A stretch of DNA of 64,000 nucleotides, taken from the NCBI GenBank assembly GCA_933228895.1, contig OW121846.1, positions 151,264,746-151,328,745 on the forward strand. Direction: 5' to 3'. The position numbers and the translations under genes are program-made. The notes beneath the pieces were generated by a model that did no database searches, was not told the DNA's origin, and saw nothing but the letters and a program-made list of their open reading frames with translations. Shown here one piece after another: positions 10,770 to 21,615 of this stretch; position 1 is the first letter of the stretch; every line of letters begins with the position of its first letter. This stretch comes from Platycnemis pennipes (Eukaryota > Arthropoda > Insecta > Odonata > Platycnemididae).

Positions 10770-11828
10770 TTGGGATACCACTAGGAGAAGTTGCACCCGT
10801 TATAACGCGGCAAGATACAGTCATGAGGCAAAGAATCACTGCCACTAACCGCGATGAGGATTTTTCAGGCAATACCCATGATTCGTGTAATGCAAATACA
10901 TAATTCGTCATCATTCTGGACACGAAATTTGCAATAATTGAGGTTCTGAAGAATGAGATAAAGGTATAAGTAGCATTAAGTGAATGGTCACAGCCGTTGT
11001 GCTTGTTTAAGAGTATATGTGGAGCAATCCATATTATTATTACTTTCTATATATTCCCTCTTCAGCCAAAGAATGGGAAGTAGTTGCCTCCCAGTTTCTA
11101 TCAATGTGGAACTTTCCACAGGAGCATTACATCGGAAGCATGAACATTTTAGACCCCCACGAGCCAGTGGGTCATACTACCGCAATTATAGAGGGATTAA
11201 AAGGGAGGTATAAAATGATAGCGTCATTTTGTTGGCTTTGGCAGACGCGGAGTGTAAATTTAATATGGTTAAATGTTGGAGTAAAGGGGCGTGTGAATGA
11301 TGCCAATGTGTTCTCTGCTAGCAGTTGGAAGAGGGTCCTGGATGAGGGCTCCTTAGGAATCCCTGCTGAAAAGTCTTTACCTGGGGGAAATGAAGACATA
11401 GTACCTTGTGTCATTGTAGCATACGATGCTTTTCCTCTGTAAAAACGTATCATGAAACCCTTAAGGCACAGAGAATTGACGCCTGATAAAATAATATTTA
11501 ATCATAGTCGCACCCGGAGGGTAGTTGAAAATGCCTTTGGCGTTTTAGCTAATAAGTTTGGTGCAATACTGACTAAAATCCATCTACACCCAAATAAAGT
11601 ACAGAGTCTGTTCGGGGTCAGAGTCAAATCGGGGTCTGTTGCCTCCTGAATGATTTTTTTCTGGCTCGACACACACCTATCTGAGGAGAAGAGATAGAGG
11701 GCACATGTTTAACCCCTTTATTGCAGGGTCACCCTAGAACAACTAATCAGGCCATTGAAATTAGAGACGAATATGTTAGATATTTGAATGGTGTTGGCCG
11801 CGTTCAATGGCAGGAAGGGGAAGTTTAG
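10770..11828 (+). pseudogene. PIF/Harbinger (HARBI1-like) transposase, decayed
   Basis: A DDE nuclease of the HARBI1 family, which would excise and insert its element. A first piece (about 10780-10870) shows TRQDTVMRQRITAT, matching the N-terminal block of these proteins. After a probable intron ending in ttccctcttcag (to 11066), a second piece has EWEVVASQFLSMWNFP, VNLIWLNVGVKGRVNDANVF, AYDAFPL, RRVVENAFGVLANKF and, to 11828, IRDEYVRYLNGVGRVQWQ. The usual GxxDGKH first-Asp block is replaced by GSMN followed by a frameshift. A stop follows DAFPL and another frameshift lies after 11620. It is not functional. Confidence 0.82.
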
Positions 11829-11872
11829 AGGGGGAACATGCTAACGTCTTAGAGGATCATTAAACCATTAAT

Positions 11873-12266
11873 GCCCAGACGTATCTCTAGATACGTTATA
11901 CTTTAAAAATTCATAAATACTCTTTAGTTTTTTGTTTATGCAATTTCTTTACTAAATGTGACAGAAGAAAGCCTTTAAATGGTAGGTATACAAGTGATTT
12001 CGATTATTTTAGCCCATATTTGCAATTGTTGTGCTTACTTACACATCTAGTCATGAACTACTCAGAAATCGCCACGCTATGGTCATGTGAAAATTTAATT
12101 TGCTTATTAAGCATTCGAATTGAGTTATCTGAATCCAGTTTTCCCTGTTTTATTTTAAATATATAAGGAATATTATTTCTTTCAACAGATTCTTTTTTCC
12201 TTCAACCTCATGCCAAAACTGATCAGTAAAATATTGACGTATCTTAAGATACGTGTGGGCATTTGT
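11873..12266. repeat. inverted-repeat element with ACGTATCTTAAGATACGT palindromes
   Basis: AATGCCCAGACGTATCTC near 11876 faces its complement at about 12235-12262. Each arm contains an 18-bp palindrome: perfect ACGTATCTTAAGATACGT on the right and one base pair off on the left. TTAA lies just outside each end. The TTAA flanks and the piggyBac-like exon nearby at 13187 suggest, but do not prove, a piggyBac-type MITE. Confidence 0.6.
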
Positions 12267-13186
12267 GGCACTAAAACTTTAATTTTTAACTTATTGCTAT
12301 GTTTCATTCTATGTATTGATTAAATAAATGAATAATTATTTTATAAAGCTAATTGTGAGATAACTCAATGACAACTTTATTTTTTTGCCATTTCATGAAG
12401 TATAGCATGCAATTCCATGAAGTATAATATGTTATTCAATTAGGTAAATGCAGCAAAAAAAGGTATTTTCTCAGAATTGTGGTGTACCTTCATTTGAATT
12501 GTGATAAAGTACCTTCATTGGAAGCATGAAATGAATCGGTATTGGATTTCTAGAAGCATATGGTTTCAGATGCTCCTGATATCAAGTTGCCTCATCTGGC
12601 ATCACTTGTATTCCGTGTCGTCGACGGTAAAATGAATTGAATACCTTGTTTCTCGTTAAACTTTCAGCTGGCAATGAAATCCAGATTAAAAGCCGGAAAT
12701 CTGTCTAGGTAATGAGTAACTTTGTAAAGCATTCATAAAGAAACTACTACGCTACGTCGCCCAAAATTTTGTACTTTGTATTCAAGCTCGAGTCTCCGAA
12801 GGGTATAGCTGACATAAGGAGGAATCGGCGATGTAAAAACTTCTCAACTGTCTCTTTCGTAAATGAATTTTTGGTTATTTTTGTTGCACACCCCTTGCTA
12901 TATAAGCCCAGAAAACAGCATTGGGGCTGACATTTACCACTGAGAATAAAAGACGTACCTTAGTAACGGAGCAGTGGTGAAATATCACTCAAACAGCTCT
13001 ACCATCAACGCTGTCAGCACAGAAAAGTCAAGACAAGTTTTCAGAACAATTGTTAAAAATGTAAGCATCAGTTAATGCATAATATCTCATTTTATGGCAC
13101 TTGAACGTGTGCAAGACGCGCTTTCTTTCTACCATTTCTCATGATTTTATGTAATTTAGCTTTTAGAACGAACGGGTATATTCAGC
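12267..13186. other. unassigned AT-rich DNA
   Basis: No recognised coding sequence. A TATA-like tatataagcc near 12899 could be a promoter for the exon at 13187. Confidence 0.4.
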
Positions 13187-13437
13187 TTGAGAAAATATAC
13201 TTTCCATTTTATTAGGTCTCATCGATTGTTGGTCAATGAGATACTGTCCTTATTGGAGGAAGGTGACATGTACCACAGTGAAACCATAGTTATAAATTCA
13301 CCTGAGGAAGGACTGCATATGGACACAGATGAGGATTCTGATGTTTCAGATTCAGAAATTACTGGTCTTGCTGTGCATTTGCCAAGAAGAATATTGCAGT
13401 CGGAGGTGACGCTGCACTCCACGCAGTTATTATACAA
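13187..13437 (+). pseudogene. piggyBac-like transposase N-terminal exon (tentative)
   Basis: An acceptor-like tract (ttccattttattag, to about 13215) precedes an acidic peptide with LLVNEILSLLEEGD, NSPEEG, TDEDSDVSDSE and LPRRILQSE. This order resembles the low-complexity N-terminus of piggyBac-derived transposases, where a helical LxxxEIxxxLEE block precedes PPEEG and TDEDSGDE. No catalytic DDD domain follows: beyond 13437 the frame stays open to 13648 without recognisable motifs. A tatataa box near 12898 could be its promoter. It could instead be an unrelated acidic host exon. Confidence 0.45.
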
Positions 13438-13873
13438 CTTACCATTAGCCGTTTATTCTGGTGGTCACATTTTCTACATTTTCCAATTACTTGCAAAATA
13501 TATGATTAGTCCACAAGTCTATAATATGACTTTAGGATCTAGTGGGATTTTGTTACCTTTGGAGAGAGCTGCACACAAGATGACTTTGCTTCGACTGTGT
13601 GATCATCATCATCGCCTGATGAAAAAGTCAAAAAATAAATTCCGTTAATTCCGGATATCTGAGTCTGATTTGGTGACGACTTACTGACCAAAGAATATTT
13701 TTTCCGTAGAAGATGATCCATAAGATATATCATAATGAGTAATTAATTAAACAAAGGCGATGAAAAATCATTTAAAAATAATTATCTTGAAAATTTTTGA
13801 GCAGATTAGTTGTATAAGATATCAAAAAAAATTTGCGTACAAAAATTCAGGTTGAGTTAAAACTTCGATATCT

Positions 13874-13881
13874 CCAGCGAT
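13874..13881. repeat. hAT2 target-site duplication, left (CCAGCGAT)
   Basis: Eight bases identical to 18222-18229, the length expected for hAT transposition. Confidence 0.9.
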
Positions 13882-16800
13882 CATGGGCGTAGCCAGGGAA
13901 TATGGCTGGTGAGGGGGGCCATGGGACCACCCACCCTCCACCCATGGGACCACTTCAAGAGGGGGTGTTTCTCCCCCAGAAATGTTCTTTAATTTAACCT
14001 TCTCAGAACTGAAATCAAGCCTAATTGCTGATGACATTTTTGTAAATTACTGAACGGGATTGTTGTAGACTAGAAAATGATCACACCGAGTTGGAAAATA
14101 AAATAGCTTTTATTTTCAACGAGGATTCACACCTTTTCAGAGGGATCATAGTAAACTTTAGGATGATAATCTGCTAATAAATTAAATACTCACAACTTCA
14201 ATATTAAAGTGAAAACAAAGAAAAGAAATATAACATTTGGTTTAAAGGAATTTTCTGTTTTTTTTTGACAAAAATGTTCAATGATGGTAGTGCTGGGAAT
14301 CCTTTCTTTAACAAGTTTTTTTTCGATGTGAAGAATGGATGGATTTGAAAATCTTGATTGGCCGGTTGTAGACCGAACCCACGACTTGATTCTTCGCATG
14401 ACTGACGAACTTCTTTCACACCCACCCGAGCTGACGGGCATGCCGATTGCTACTTGGAGAAGTCTGTAAATGTTCGGCATGATATCTTCATTTATTTCTG
14501 CTCAGACGTTTTTAATTTTGACGTGTAGTTCCTTGTTTTTTAATATATTTCTCAATACCGTTGCCTCGGCATTCAAGGAATGGGTATCAATATTCAAAAT
14601 TTCTTTGTAATTATTAATGGAATCTTCAGCTTCAGTCAAGTTCAACTGTGGAAAGGCATTCGCTGCCTTTGCCAGGGGAACGGACCCAAAACTGTGCTGA
14701 AAATGTGAAATAACGTAATCCAAAACCCTGTTGTACACATTGATTTTCCAGTAAACTCGAGTGTTAGGGTTGGTGTCAGATGGTAGGTCGGTGGCTTTTT
14801 CCTACGGTAGTTTCAACATAGTAATCGCTCATTATTGCGGATGGCTGCTGCCTTATTTTCTTTGAGACAGACACAGGCTCTAGCAAAATGTCGTTGTTGT
14901 TTGCAAATTCTACACTCTCGGCACATAAACCATCAAAATTATTTCTCCTCCCTGCGGAAGTAAGTTTGAATGCTGGCAATAATTGAACTTGTTCTACCGA
15001 GCGTCGCATCTGGGCCTTGCAAATACTTACTCAGCACGTTGGTCACCGATAAAACTGAATGGATTACGAAAAGATTAACAACGAATTCAGGTTTTGGAAT
15101 AGATCTCAACAAACCGCGACGGCCTCCCTCATCTCGTGCAGCGTTGATTTCCTCCTCAAGGGCTTCTTTGATTGCGTTGAAGTTATTAATTACAACGTTA
15201 CAATTTGTGTAACGGCAGCACCATCTTGTACTACTTAAGCTCCCCATTTCTTTCCCACCCTTAATGCCTAGCTTCTTTTGAATCCCTGCTAAGATGGCAT
15301 GATTACCAGGTTGTGAATAGTGCATATGGAGGGCTTCAAGAGTATTGAAGAAACTGTAAGCTGACTGGATATCGTTTCAGAAATAGACAACGGCCAAATT
15401 TACTTTGTGAGCTAAGCAGTGGATATAAATTGCCTGCGGGTGTAACTCTTTCATTTTCACCTGGAGACCTGCATTCTTTCCTGACATTACGTTGGCAGCA
15501 TCGTATGATTGTCCAATCATTGGTATATCGTCCAAGCTGTATTTAGTTAAAAAATCTTGAATCATTTGACTTAGCGACTCGGAATCTCTTGCTGTGGAAC
15601 AATTTAAGAAACCCAGAAACCTTTCGATGGGCTACAATCCTCTTACGTATGTACCTCAAAACTACTGAAAACCGTTCTTCTTTGTAACATTTGGCTTCAT
15701 CTACCATCAATGAATAAAACCCACACTCCCGCACTTCCTTCACAATTTCTTGAAGAGTTAGACCGGCTGCAACTTCTATTATTTCGTTCTGAACCGTTGG
15801 GCTGCAGTAGTTAAGGCACTGCTCAAAATGTTTTGCAAAAAAGTCATCATACTTCGCAAAAAGCTTACACAATTCAACAAAGTTTCCCCTATTCTGAGAT
15901 TCAGAGCTCTCATCATGTCCTCTCGGTGGCATGCCTTGACAACTGAGACAGGAAATGATGTCAGCTACTTCTGTCAAATAACGTTTTTTTTCTCTACAAT
16001 CTCTTCTTTACTCTAAATTACAACTTTCTCGTGTACAGTACCAGATGCGTTAGCCATTTGCTACCCCAGATACTTTTGATGACAATCCGAATGAGATCCT
16101 GATTTTTCGTGTTTTTCGATCGCATCTTTTAATTTTTTCCATTTGCAAAACCCCGTTTTAATAAACTTTTCGTTTTGGTCTCGCACAACCCCGGTAAAGA
16201 AAAGTCTACACACAAAGCAGTATGCTCGATCTTTTTCCACACTGTACTCCAACCACTGGTGTTTTTCATAGTAAGTGTCGGCAAATGATCGGTTTCCGTC
16301 TCCAAATAGTGTTTTCGGGAAATTAATCTTCAGTTGTTTCGGTCCAGTTTCCAAAGTACCAAGATCTGTCGGTTCAGATGCCCTTTCCTCGGTTACTTCC
16401 ATTTTTTCATCTGTGGGTTTCGTTGAAGTTTCAAACGTTGGCGGTGTAGAGGAGGGGAATGTGCGGTCGTCTCTGGGAGGATCATCATCTTCACGTTGAT
16501 CATTTCTTGGAGGGGGAGAGAGTGTTTTCTTGAAAAATGATCGAATATATCTGAAACTTTCTTCTTCTTGCACGTAAAGAAAAACAAAATAGAAGGGAAA
16601 AATCACAAGATTGCGCGAAACTTAACCAATTGCACAACACTATAGTGCTTTCCGCATTTAGTTGACAGTATGGGCTCTCATGGAGATTCGTTTCCCATGT
16701 TAATCTCCACAAGGGCGGAAGTGCGCTGTTGTCAAATGCAACATTAAAATTAATATTGCGCTATGAACTGTATAAAAATGTGCCATAATGCATAAAGAGA

Positions 16801-18221
16801 CGTTTCATTTCGTGGTGCCAATAGTTTTTCGATACCGTTTATAAAAAAGTTTAAAAAAATATTTCCTTAAACTTCCCCTAGAAACGCGGTTCTTTTCACT
16901 TTATTTTCTTCACTCGATTGTCGGCAAACCGTTCCTCATGCTGGATTAAAACTTGTACATAAAGGTTTCTCATACTATTTTCTTCGTAACAGTGCAGTTT
17001 TTGTGGTTAATTGAGCTAAAAGGTTGATATACTGATGTAAATATCTTAAGGACAAAAATTTGAATTTTTGTAAGGTAAAAAGTAGTCGCCTGCTAACTTA
17101 ATGAAAAAATCATTTCTTTATCTCAATCGTGAAGGGAGTTACAACGTTTTGATCTTAAGAAAAATTATTACGGCGCCGTCGAGGCGCGATGTTTGCTCAG
17201 TCTGCAAGTGAAGAAGGAGGCAATTAGCAACGGCAGCATCATATATCATATTTGAGGTGTTTTGTGACTTGACTAAATTGCTTCGAGAGGGAGGTGAGGG
17301 GACTATTCAATGAGCGTGAAAGGTGGGAGGGGAGGAGGGCTCTTCTTGTCTCACGAAGGGGAGTATGGGAATCGATGATGATCTTGCATAAGATTATGGT
17401 TACACATGAGATCATACTTGTATTACCATTTTAATAATAATCGTGTTTTTAGAACTGCAAGAATGTATTTACTACGAGCTAGTGTGCTCCCGCTACCTCT
17501 CGGCCTTGAGTCTCGGAAGTTAAAAAAAAGAGAGGTAAAATTTTCAGAACAACATAGCTTCGGATTCCTTGTGATGAGCGAAATACATTGTGATCATGAA
17601 TTTTAATACTAGGTAAATATCTCAACACGGATATACAAAATATGCGTCTGATTCACTACTAAATAACTCTAAGATTCACTACTGAATGCTCCACGAATTA
17701 CTACGGCTTACGGCTATGGAGCTTATTCCACGCACGTCAGCGACGGACATTAGTTTTACTTGGTGAAATAAAGGGTGGGAAAGACTGGCCGATACGCGTA
17801 ATGGTAGAAAAATAACGAGAATTCCCTATCTCAGTTTCTCCCTGACTGATACGAGGATTCCCTGATTTTTCCAGAAATTTGAAATTCTAAAGCCACAAAT
17901 TCAGGTAACCTGCACCAAACCTAGCAACTCAAGGCTGGTAAAATCAGTTCACCAGCGTTTCTCCAACCTGCGTTCATAGGACGAATTTGATACTCAAGTT
18001 ACTAGCATATAGGTACGGGTTACTGGCTTTCCAAGCTAGTAGTGTGAACGGGGCCAAAGGGACCTCACCGCCGTGCTATGGCTCGGCCGCAGGCGCGCGG
18101 TTGCCAGCGCTGTGTGAAGCGTGGCCACCACAATTTCGATTTGTCAAATTTTTCTGGGGGGGGCCACAAGCCTTCTGGGGGGGGCCGGGCCCCCCCAGGG
18201 ACCCCCCTAGCTACGCCCATG
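13882..18221 (-). mobile_element. hAT2: complete hAT transposon, autonomous type, dead
   Basis: The ends are CATGGGCGTAGCCAGGG at 13882 and the complement of CCCTAGCTACGCCCATG ending at 18221, matching at 16 of 17 positions. They are flanked by perfect 8-bp duplications. The 4.3-kb element carries a TTF-finger hAT transposase on the minus strand (16612 to about 14200). About 1.6 kb of noncoding sequence lies on the promoter side (16613-18221), ending in a G/C-rich homopolymer-like tract near 18155-18207. Both ends and both target copies survive, so the insertion boundary is exact even though the gene is broken. Confidence 0.93.
14200..16612 (-). pseudogene. hAT2 transposase (TTF finger, DUF4371-type), broken
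   Basis: A cut-and-paste transposase of the ZMYM1-like/DUF4371 hAT type. Domains in order on the minus strand: a TTF-type zinc finger (WLEYSVEKDRAYCFVCRLFF ... KWKKLKDAIEKHEKSGSH, about 16250-16065); the RNase H-like fold with first Asp in SLMVDEA (about 15700) and second Asp in QSYDAANVMSG (about 15495); HCLAHKVNLA; STRWCCR; and the C-terminal dimerisation domain PVSSGGCERSSSVMRRIKSW carrying the Glu (about 14425). All three catalytic residues are readable, but several stops and frameshifts (near 16020, 15590, 15370, 14930, 14760 and 14500) kill the gene. Confidence 0.9.
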
Positions 18222-18229
18222 CCAGCGAT
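18222..18229. repeat. hAT2 target-site duplication, right (CCAGCGAT)
   Basis: Matches 13874-13881 exactly. Confidence 0.9.
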
Positions 18230-18447
18230 GTATTTTTGAATTATCAGAAATGCGAAACACTGGAAAAGGAAAAGAAAGCTGGAAACCCATTATCGTTACG
18301 TTGTAGGTCTCAAAGCGTCATCGTGCGGCCTGAATATTGCACATTGCACGGCCTATGTGGATGAATGAACGAATGACGGTCTTCCTAATCAACACTTTAC
18401 GATGCTGACATGAAGATACCTTGCACGATAGCTGGCAGTATTCGAAA

Positions 18448-18735
18448 AGCAAATAGAAAGACAGCAATAATCCCAGGAAGTTAGGTGGAATGATATTCTT
18501 GCTCAAATCCAGCACAGGGAGGGCGGAAATTTTTCAGGAAACCGTTAGACCAGGAGACAAGGAGCTGGACATAAAAAGGATTTTTTTATCTACTATATCC
18601 GATAATTTCTCTTAAAGCGGCGACTTACGGCTACCTTTCTGAAAGCAATTGCAACAGTAGAAGATAGAACCATCCGTCTATCATGAGATCAGTTCCGAAT
18701 TCCCATGAACGCCAAGGCATGCGTATGAACGGCGA
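18448..18735 (+). repeat. dispersed repeat R1, copy 1
   Basis: A noncoding repeat that recurs at 20808-21078 in the same orientation with scattered mismatches and small indels. Part of it (the gaagatagaacc ... gagatcagttcc block) recurs inverted at 60878-60960. No inverted ends were found, so the type is unknown. Confidence 0.75.
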
Positions 18736-18984
18736 AAGAGAAGAATACGTCGATGTAAGCAAATAGCATAACATTCCTTTAACGTATCTTCGATATAAAT
18801 ATAAAATATGTATGCAGGGCTTTCGTAAAATAAAAAATGGTGAACGAAAAACATTTACCATCGTCAGGTCTCAAATTGAAAACTTTGCATTTCCAGTCAG
18901 TTACATTACAGCTCGACCAATCCTCACTGACATTAACGGAACGGTTTCATGGTTTATATGGTCATGGAAAATATTGAAGTTCGT

Positions 18985-19405
18985 TTTTGGTGAACTTTTT
19001 CAAACGAGTGAAAGAGAGCGAAGAGGCGGACACCGGGAGAATCCCAGGATCATTCCAGACAGTGGGAGAAGGAACGAAGCCTAAATAAAAAATATAGGAA
19101 AGACGAGTAATGTTAAGTTTGGCGAGAACGAGATAGTTAAATACAGCGTTTAAAATGCATGCACGGGATAATATACCTACGTCCGTTCTGGATGCCAGCA
19201 GGTTTACATTTCGGGGCAGGCAAGCTGCCTGTATTCCGTTACATATTCGGGCCAGACAGGGTTAGGTGAGTCCATCACCTTACCCTGTTTGAAATTCCGC
19301 CGTGTTGGCCGAAATCTAAGTCTAATGTTCCATCAGAAAGGAATCCTATTTTCTCTCCGAGCGACAGTGGCGGTGCTCAATTTGTTGGGAAATTTTTTTT
19401 CCTAT
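18985..19405 (+). repeat. dispersed repeat R2, copy 1
   Basis: A noncoding sequence matching 61035-61445 in the same orientation with many substitutions and indels. Shared blocks include atacgtccgttctgga-like, gagtccatcacct and cagaaaggaatcc. R1 and R2 sit together at both loci, so they may be parts of one larger repeat whose R1 part is inverted at the second locus. Confidence 0.7.
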
Positions 19406-19870
19406 AGTATACATCGACACCTTCCTGCTGCCGCAGTAATTTTATAACGCGTTTTTCATTGTCTTGTCGGTGTTGCATGGCTGCAGTTTTGATGTCACTG
19501 TATAACATTTTGCTTACTAAAGTGGCAGACCTGGTTTTTTTTCGTCGGAGGACATACGCTACCGAAATTAGATACCGTCAACCGCTTTCTACGTTCCTCC
19601 TTCCCAAGTGGGCAGCCTACTTGATCGACTGTGGTCTTTTCTAAAGGTCTCTCTCCAAATTTGTTAATTTCAGGGACGCAAAAAATTCCTGCGCTTCGAC
19701 TAAATCTATAACACTGACTGAAATTGGCACATTTTGCAATTCAACGGAAACACTGACCTTAGCTCCTCCCGTTTTTCAGACATGGCCTCCATAAGTTCGA
19801 AGGATTCAGGCTTAACTATGTGGAAATCCATAGTGACAGAGAAAAATAACAATGTATATTTCCACTCGTA
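19406..19870. other. unassigned DNA
   Basis: No gene recognised. Confidence 0.4.
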
Positions 19871-19878
19871 AATTTATT

Positions 19879-19945
19879 GACGGAACAACTAGTTTCAGCG
19901 CTTCTGTACCATCATTGGCTCCTTCCTTCGCCATCGTCAGGTGCA
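19879..19945 (-). ncRNA. hammerhead-ribozyme-like motif, Penelope pLTR type
   Basis: On the minus strand CTGACGA (19940-19934) is followed by a short TGGC/GCCA hairpin, then GAAAC-TAGTTGTTCC-GTC (19896-19879). CUGANGA, GAAA and a GUC cleavage triplet are the conserved hammerhead core, and the order with a minimal stem III is that of Penelope-like element ribozymes. About 19 extra bases separate stem II from GAAA, so this copy is probably inactive. It lies downstream, in the same orientation, of the Penelope-like RT at 21080-21610. Confidence 0.4.
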
Positions 19946-20807
19946 ATATACGAATGGAAATTGTTATTTTTCTATGGCCTCCATGTCCGAAAATCGACAA
20001 GTCATCGGAATATGGCACTCGAGCACCGCGATCTGCTTGAAAAAAGGCAATATCCAAGATTCTTCTTCCAGTTACTTAGGCCTCCTCTGAGCCGTGTCTT
20101 CTGCATCATGAAACTCCCCAAAGACCACGCCGACGTGGGAATCACTAAATGCCTTCTCAACGTGATGGAAATCCTCACTGAAATCAATGTTGTTCATTCT
20201 GACTTGATAAGCGGTTGTCTTTTTACCTTGTCTTTTTTCTTGAAAATGTTCAACTTATTGCGAGATAACTTTGAGCAAGGAACCCCCCCCTCCCCCTCTT
20301 CCCATTGTCACCAAAGCAGATAAATACCTAAGTTGATTCCTAGACGACACTCACACACTGCCCTTGTCCTAGCGCTACCCACTCACGTGATCAACTCGAA
20401 TGAGGAGACGGAGTATGAAGGGAGGGAGGGAGGGGAGTGTGAAAAGGTAGCGTAGTGGTAGCAGTCCCTCCGCTGTCGATACGGGATGTCCCCATGTTGC
20501 GAAACCGCTGAAGCGACCGAATGGGCTAGTTGTTCCTCCTGCGGCCGGCAGGAGCCGCCACGTCTAGATGCAAATATTTTGCAAAACATATTCGAGCATT
20601 TTGAGTTAAACCGAAGGGTTTAAATAATACTTTTTTGTTTCTCCTTTATTCAAATGATATTTCAGAGGTCTTGTGAGAGTCCGATTTTCGCGTTGATGCG
20701 TTGTTATCCTAATATAATTAACAAAAATTAATTAAAAACACAATTTGTAAAAGTAGCTCTCACAGAACCTCGGGAATCAGGCCTTGGTTACGCACAAAAA
20801 ATTCGCG
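19946..20807. other. unassigned DNA between Penelope-like remnants
   Basis: An open frame at 19877-20323 has no recognisable domain. A weak tRNA-like A-box (tagcgtagtggtagcag, near 20447) is followed by no convincing B-box, so no RNA gene is called. Confidence 0.35.
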
Positions 20808-21078
20808 TATTCGAAAAGCAAATAGAAAGACATCAATAATCCCAGGAAGTTAGGTGGAATAATATTCTTGATCAAATCCAGCACAGGGAGGGTGGACATT
20901 TTTAGACCCGTAGACAAAGGGTTGGACAAAGGATTTCTTGATCTACTATATCCGATAATTTCTCTTAAAGTGACGACATACGGCTACCTTTCTAAAGCAA
21001 TTGCAAAAGTAGAAGATAGAACCATCCGCCTAACATGAGATCAGTTCCAAATTCCCTTGAACGACAAGTCAAAAGAGA
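20808..21078 (+). repeat. dispersed repeat R1, copy 2
   Basis: The second copy of the sequence at 18448-18735, with moderate divergence. It separates the Penelope-like RT fragment from the downstream hammerhead-like motif. Confidence 0.75.
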
Positions 21079-21079
21079 A

Positions 21080-21610
21080 TTAAATATGTGCTCATACATT
21101 TTATTTTCTTTAGATCGTGTACATTAAAATCGAAACCATTTCGGTTCGCTACGGTTGATGATGATGACAAGCTCTTTATTCAAATTATCTTTTGTCGATG
21201 GGGATGTTGAGCATTCTATATATCCACGTTCTAAAAGCTAAGATTTTGTGCGTAAAGTGATGGCATAGGTCCCTAGGAATAGTGACGTCTGTGAAATATG
21301 GTTTCCAATAATTTGCAATGTCATGCTTACCATCTTCAATTTGGATGGTCCAGTCCAAGGAATTTATTTGGTCTCCCCCAATGTCTCTGGTGAAATTAAT
21401 GGCATCATGAAGGGAATCTATTTATAGAGCGAAACAATGGAGCTGCCGATACGTACCGATCCACGCGCGCAAAATATCGTCAACGTAACGATACGAATAA
21501 ACATCATTACTCAAAAGTGGGCGAGTAGATTTAAAAAGGCACCTTCGAAATCGTCCGTCTGCTAAAGTAGGGGAGAAAGGTGATCCCATTGCCATTCGAC
21601 AGGCCTCGCA
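21080..21610 (-). pseudogene. Penelope-like element reverse transcriptase fragment
   Basis: Read on the minus strand from 21605: MGSPFSPTLAD, then RYVDDILRAWIGT (YVDD catalytic box), QLHCF, the FTRDIGG block, LDWTIQIEDG, KPYFTDVTIPRDL, HKILAFRTWIYRMLNIPI and finally NGFDFNVHDL-like sequence in another frame. This order is diagnostic of Penelope-like element RTs, which are telomerase-related and usually fused to a GIY-YIG nuclease. An in-frame stop follows HCFAL and there is one frame change near 21165. The N-terminal RT half and any GIY-YIG domain are absent. It is a dead fragment. Confidence 0.82.
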
Positions 21611-21615
21611 TCTAA

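Noticed and set aside
10374..18060. A possible Harbinger element bounded by GCCTGTTTCACACGG (about 10374) and the complement of GTGTGAACGGGGCCA (about 18045)
   Set aside because: The right-hand sequence lies inside hAT2, whose boundaries are firmly set by its target duplication, and similarity beyond 14 bases is poor. They are more likely separate remnants.
20440..20520. A tRNA gene suggested by TAGCGTAGTGGTAGCAG
   Set aside because: No matching T-arm or acceptor stem at the right distance.
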